Source of the DNA: Corallococcus interemptor
Lineage (GTDB): Bacteria > Myxococcota > Myxococcia > Myxococcales > Myxococcaceae
Assembly (NCBI RefSeq): GCF_003668875.1
Contig: NZ_RAWM01000009.1
Span: forward strand, 1-64,000
DNA: 64,000 nt
Direction: 5' to 3'
The translations under genes were made by a program, and so were the position numbers. Below the pieces are notes generated by a model. It was given only the letters and a program-made list of their open reading frames with translations, did not search any database and was not told where the DNA came from. Shown here one piece after another: positions 60,512-64,000 of this stretch (its first letter is position 1; the number at the start of each line of letters is the position of its first letter).

Positions 60512-60728
60512 AGGCAGCCTCGTTTCGCGGCAAGCGCCAATCGAGGGTGGGAGCCACCTCCCCCATGGAGGCTCCGACCGGACCGCACGGTATGAACAGG
60601 AGTTGCCAGCCCCCCCGGGCCCACTCTCGTGGGGAAAAGCATACGCCCGTCACGCAAGGGATTGCCAGGGAGGGAGACAATGAAAGGACCGGGGGGCTGT
60701 CCGAGACGTCGACGAAAAGACAGACGCG

Positions 60729-63700
60729 CTACTCGGCCGCGCTCCGGGCTTCCTGCGCAGGCACTGGCTTTTGCCCGGCGCCGTCGAGCGCCAGGTAGAT
60801 GTTGAACCACGCCAGATAGGCGCGCCACGCCGGGTCGCGCTGCTCCAGCAGCGTGCGCCGCGCCTGCTCCATCCGCTGGGGCACGTTGAAGGGCATGGGC
60901 GTCCCCGCCTCGGATTGCAGCTGCGCCGCGAACCAGAGCACGTCCAGCTGGCCCGCATCGACCGGCGCGTGGGTGCGCGCCATCAGCGAGTCCGCGTGCT
61001 CCAGCGCCTTGCCCAGCCATCGAGCCGCCTGCGCGGGTTCGCGGCGGTCCACGGCGTTCTCCGCCAGCCGCAGCTCCGCCAGCGTCACCGCGCGGATGTC
61101 CTCGTCGCGGTCCAGCTCGTCGAACTGTTCCAGGAAGAGCGCGCGCCGCCGCTCCAGCGCTCGGGCGGCGGCGTCCCTGCGCCCGAGCCGCGTCTCCGCG
61201 TTGGCGCGCAGTCCCGCGGCGATGATGCGATACGCGCGCTGCACGTACTTGGGCGTGGCGTGGGCCTGCTTCAGCGTGGCCTGCACGGCGGGCGTCGACA
61301 GCTCCCGGTCCACCTGGTCCAGGTCGTCCAGCGCCCGCTGGGCCTGGTCCGCGCCCAGCGCCGCGCCACCACGGGCCAGCCGCAGCACCAGCCGGTTGCG
61401 CAGGCCCTCCTCGTCGCGAGGGCCGGCCTCGATGGGGGGCAGCGCGCGGTCGTAGAGCGCCAGGGCCCGCTCGAAGCGGCCCGCGGCCAGGTTGTAGAGG
61501 GCCGCCCGGTCCATCACCAGCGGGATGAACCGGGCCAGCTTCGGCGCGGCCTCCACGGTGGCCAGGGCCTTGTCCGCCGCCTGCGCGGCCTCCGCCTCGC
61601 GGTTGACGTGCAGGAGCGCCCGGGCCCGCGCCAGGGCCACCGACAGGCCCGCGCCGTTGTCCGTGTAGGGCAGCTTGTCCCGCTCGTCCAGGTAGCCCAG
61701 GGCGATGTGGTAGTTGCCCACCTGCGTGTGCAAGAGGCCCAGCGCGCCCAGCAGCATCGCCTTGTAGCGCGCGTTGTTGCGCACCAGGTCCAGGGCGACC
61801 AGGTAGTGGCGGTTGGCGCGCTCGGCGGCGGCGGGGTTGTGGCCGCGCAGGAAGTCCTCGTGGTGGATGGCCCCCATGAGGGCCTGCACCTCGCGCTGGT
61901 TCTTGAGCTCCTGCCACGCCGCGCGCAGCTCCGCGAGGCCGGTCTTCACCGCCTGGGCGTGGGCTTCGTCGTCCAGCTTGGAAAGCCGGCGCGTCGTCAC
62001 GTAGGCCTTGACGAAGTGCGAGAGCGACTTCGCCTTGCCCGGGACGTCCGTGGTGACCTCCTGGATGATCTGCTCCGGGGCGACGCCCGCGCGCAGACGC
62101 AGGCTCATGGACTCGACGGCGCTCTCCAGCGACGCGGTCCGCCGCGTCACCAGGTCGAAGTCCGCGCGGGCCTCGTCCATCCTGTCCCTCGCCATGCGGC
62201 GGTAGGCGCGGCCCATCAGCGCGCGGCGGAACAGCCGCTCCGCCCGGCGGCGCTCCTCGGTGCCGGCCGGGGTGTCGTCGACGTAGAGCGTGGCCAGGTC
62301 CTCCATCACGCCGTCGGCGCCCAGGCTCGCCGCGCGCTCGGCGGTGTCCTGCACCACCATGCGGCGGCGGAGCGGGTCCTGCTGCTGCTTGTAGAAGGCG
62401 ACCAGCGCGTCCCGGACGGGGCGGGGAGGGCGCTCCACGTTCAGTGCGTTGACGTGGCGGCCCAGCTCCAGGGCGAACGCATACGGCGTCCCCGGGCTCT
62501 CCGCCGCGAGCGCCTGGGCCATGGCGGCGTCCGCTTCCGCGTAGGGCCGTCCCCGGTACAGCGCCCGGACGGCGGCGCGCGCGAAGTCGAGCTGATCATC
62601 CGCCTTGAAGACCTTGTTCTGGGACAGCTGGCGTCCCGCGGCGACCAGCGCCTGCCGGTCGTCCAGCTCGCGGTACAGCGCGTCCGCCTGCTCATGCCAG
62701 GCCTCCAGCACCGCGCGCGGCGTGGTGTCCGTGAGCCAGGCCGCCTCCAGCTCCTGCTTCGCGAGCGTGAAGTCGCCGGAGGACTGCGCCAGCTCGCTGC
62801 GAATGACGCGCCGGTAGACGGCGGAGGGTGGGCTGGGCGCGGCGGCGGGGTCCAACGCCGCCATGCGTTGGCGCTCGGCCTCCTGCAGCTCGTCCACCAT
62901 GCGGCCCCGGTCGCGTTCCTTCAGGGCCTTGCGGTGGGCGATGAGCAGCCGCAGGGGCTCCGACAGTCCGGCGGTGGGGGGATCCTCCACCGTGGACATG
63001 TGCCGGGCGTAGTACTCCGCGGCGTCGAAGTCGCCGTTGGCCAGGTGCAGCTGGCTCAGGCGCATCAGCAACAGCCGGCGGAGCTTGGGCCGCTTCTCCA
63101 GCAGCATCCGCTGGCGGTAGAGGATGAGCTGATCCGCGCGCCGGCCCACCATGCCCAGCTCCTCGTTGAGGCGGGCCACGTCCCATTGCGTGGGCACCTG
63201 CCCGCCCAGCGGCAGCCGGTACACGTCCAGCGACAGGCCCCGGGAGCAGGTCGTGATGACCGACGCGGCGGTGGGGGAGGGGTACTCGCAGTTCCACGCC
63301 TGGCTGGTCAGCTGATCCGGGCTGGAGGCGGAGGCCTGCGCGGGTGCGTCGTCGCGCTCGGAAGGGAAGGGCACGCGGAACAGCACCCCGCTGTCGCTCG
63401 CGTCAATCACCCCGTCCCCGTTGGAGTCGGTGAAGAACTGCACCACGTACAGCGAGCGTCCGTCGCGCGCGAACACCGGCTGGCCCGTCTTGCCCGGGAT
63501 GTCCAGCGTCAGCGGGACGGGGGCCGCGCCCGGGACATCCAGCCGGACGGCCTCCAGGTGCGGTGCCGCTCGCGCCGCGAAGCCCGGCCCCACCTCCTGC
63601 GCGGAGCGCTGCACGGGGACGTACACCAGCCAGCGTCCGTCCGGGGAGAACGCGGGGCTGGTCAGGTTGCGCTCCAGCAGCGGCGTCACCTGCCACCGGG

Positions 63701-64000
63701 CCTCCAGCGCGACCTTCGACAGCCGCAGGTCTCCCTGGATGGTCGCGCGGCTCACCAGCGCGATGTGCGTGTCGTCAATCCACTCCGCCTGCAGCGCGCT
63801 GGTCTCCTCCTCCAGACAGTGGCGCTCCTTCGCCTCCGGCAGGTCCCTCACGCACAGCTGGCCGCCGGCCTGGGTGCGGAAGGAGATGTAGAGCAGCTGC
63901 TTGCCATTGGGGCTGATGCGCGGCCACGTCACGTCCGCGCCTTCATCGAAGAGGCGGCGCTCGCGGCCCTTCTCCAGGTCCTGGCTGAAGATCTCCGTGG
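60729..64000 (-). CDS. Large TolB/PD40-type beta-propeller and TPR protein (5' end beyond the window)
   Basis: Partial protein: the frame runs through the right edge, so its start lies outside (1089 residues visible). The first ~270 residues look like TolB-type propeller blades (RISPNGKQLLYISF, PAFSPDGRWLVYVP, PVFARDGRSLYVVQF). Within them is a calcium-binding-like loop, DSNGDGVIDASDSG. After a linker, residues 300-1060 form many TPR-like helical repeats (QLHLANGDFDAAEYYARHMS; LYNLAAGRFERALALYDRAL). Probably exported or periplasmic and part of a scaffold. What is visible gives no enzymatic motif. The frame stays in use past 63932 (codons for FSQDLEKGRERRLFDEGADV). Confidence 0.75.
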   Translation of the reverse strand, partial: TEIFSQDLEKGRERRLFDEGADVTWPRISPNGKQLLYISFRTQAGGQLCVRDLPEAKERHCLEEETSALQAEWIDDTHIALVSRATIQGDLRLSKVALEARWQVTPLLERNLTSPAFSPDGRWLVYVPVQRSAQEVGPGFAARAAPHLEAVRLDVPGAAPVPLTLDIPGKTGQPVFARDGRSLYVVQFFTDSNGDGVIDASDSGVLFRVPFPSERDDAPAQASASSPDQLTSQAWNCEYPSPTAASVITTCSRGLSLDVYRLPLGGQVPTQWDVARLNEELGMVGRRADQLILYRQRMLLEKRPKLRRLLLMRLSQLHLANGDFDAAEYYARHMSTVEDPPTAGLSEPLRLLIAHRKALKERDRGRMVDELQEAERQRMAALDPAAAPSPPSAVYRRVIRSELAQSSGDFTLAKQELEAAWLTDTTPRAVLEAWHEQADALYRELDDRQALVAAGRQLSQNKVFKADDQLDFARAAVRALYRGRPYAEADAAMAQALAAESPGTPYAFALELGRHVNALNVERPPRPVRDALVAFYKQQQDPLRRRMVVQDTAERAASLGADGVMEDLATLYVDDTPAGTEERRRAERLFRRALMGRAYRRMARDRMDEARADFDLVTRRTASLESAVESMSLRLRAGVAPEQIIQEVTTDVPGKAKSLSHFVKAYVTTRRLSKLDDEAHAQAVKTGLAELRAAWQELKNQREVQALMGAIHHEDFLRGHNPAAAERANRHYLVALDLVRNNARYKAMLLGALGLLHTQVGNYHIALGYLDERDKLPYTDNGAGLSVALARARALLHVNREAEAAQAADKALATVEAAPKLARFIPLVMDRAALYNLAAGRFERALALYDRALPPIEAGPRDEEGLRNRLVLRLARGGAALGADQAQRALDDLDQVDRELSTPAVQATLKQAHATPKYVQRAYRIIAAGLRANAETRLGRRDAAARALERRRALFLEQFDELDRDEDIRAVTLAELRLAENAVDRREPAQAARWLGKALEHADSLMARTHAPVDAGQLDVLWFAAQLQSEAGTPMPFNVPQRMEQARRTLLEQRDPAWRAYLAWFNIYLALDGAGQKPVPAQEARSAAE

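Noticed and set aside
60680-60800. Short plus-strand ATG frame rich in Arg
   Set aside because: Overlaps the end of the large TPR gene on the other strand and has low-complexity composition.

Overview
The window looks like chromosomal DNA of a myxobacterium, most likely from the Myxococcus/Corallococcus group. It has very high GC with strong third-position GC bias, many secreted lipoproteins of unknown function, a Ser/Thr protein kinase, two two-component systems whose regulators are sigma-54 activators, SulP transporters, a cytochrome P450 and a DUF1592/DUF1552 pair. The assignment rests on protein recognition and composition only; no 16S rRNA or marker gene is present. About 49 protein genes or gene remnants and two tRNA genes are supported. 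I saw no insertion sequence, prophage, CRISPR array or replication origin.

Layout. 0-8.5 kb: secreted SGNH hydrolase, a MshEN/pseudo-receiver protein, ArsC/Spx-like protein, membrane flippase-like protein, SET-domain protein, DUF1592 and DUF1552 exported proteins, and a pectin-acetylesterase-like hydrolase. 8.8-19.7 kb: HelD-like ATPase, beta-barrel protein, carboxypeptidase-regulatory/PDZ protein, acyl-CoA dehydrogenase, DUF2780 protein, Nudix hydrolase and a polytopic glycosyltransferase-like protein. 19.8-21.1 kb: two truncated genes abutting head to head. 21.1-23.4 kb: a defensin-like peptide, a TPR protein and a GNAT acetyltransferase. 23.5-31.2 kb: a leftward block of Ser/Thr kinase, small membrane protein, sensor kinase and sigma-54 activator, followed by a sigma-54 promoter with a palindromic upstream site and then SulP transporter plus beta-carbonic anhydrase, closed by a terminator. 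31.3-43.1 kb: P450, lipoproteins, RidA, a membrane protein, Tat amidase and an M11-like metalloprotease. 43.2-44.3 kb: a second defensin-like peptide and a lower-GC uracil-DNA-glycosylase-like gene. 44.4-48.6 kb: two DUF4082 proteins. 48.7-56.2 kb: a large unknown protein, a His/Cys-rich exported protein, and a second SulP transporter divergent from a second sensor kinase/sigma-54 activator pair. 56.2-64 kb: exported amidohydrolase, a deleted GT39 glycosyltransferase pseudogene, a lipoprotein, tRNA-Val and tRNA-Asp with promoter and terminator, another lipoprotein and a large TolB/TPR protein running off the right edge.

How the genes work together. The clearest system is the inorganic-carbon-like module at 23.5-31 kb: a membrane sensor kinase and its sigma-54 activator sit directly upstream of a -24/-12 promoter that would drive an anion (possibly bicarbonate) transporter and a carbonic anhydrase whose genes overlap by four bases. 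A second SulP/kinase/activator module 27 kb away has a parallel design. The most unusual finding is a pair of paralogous small secreted peptides (21073-21282 and 43207-43407) whose six cysteines follow the CS-alpha-beta defensin pattern.
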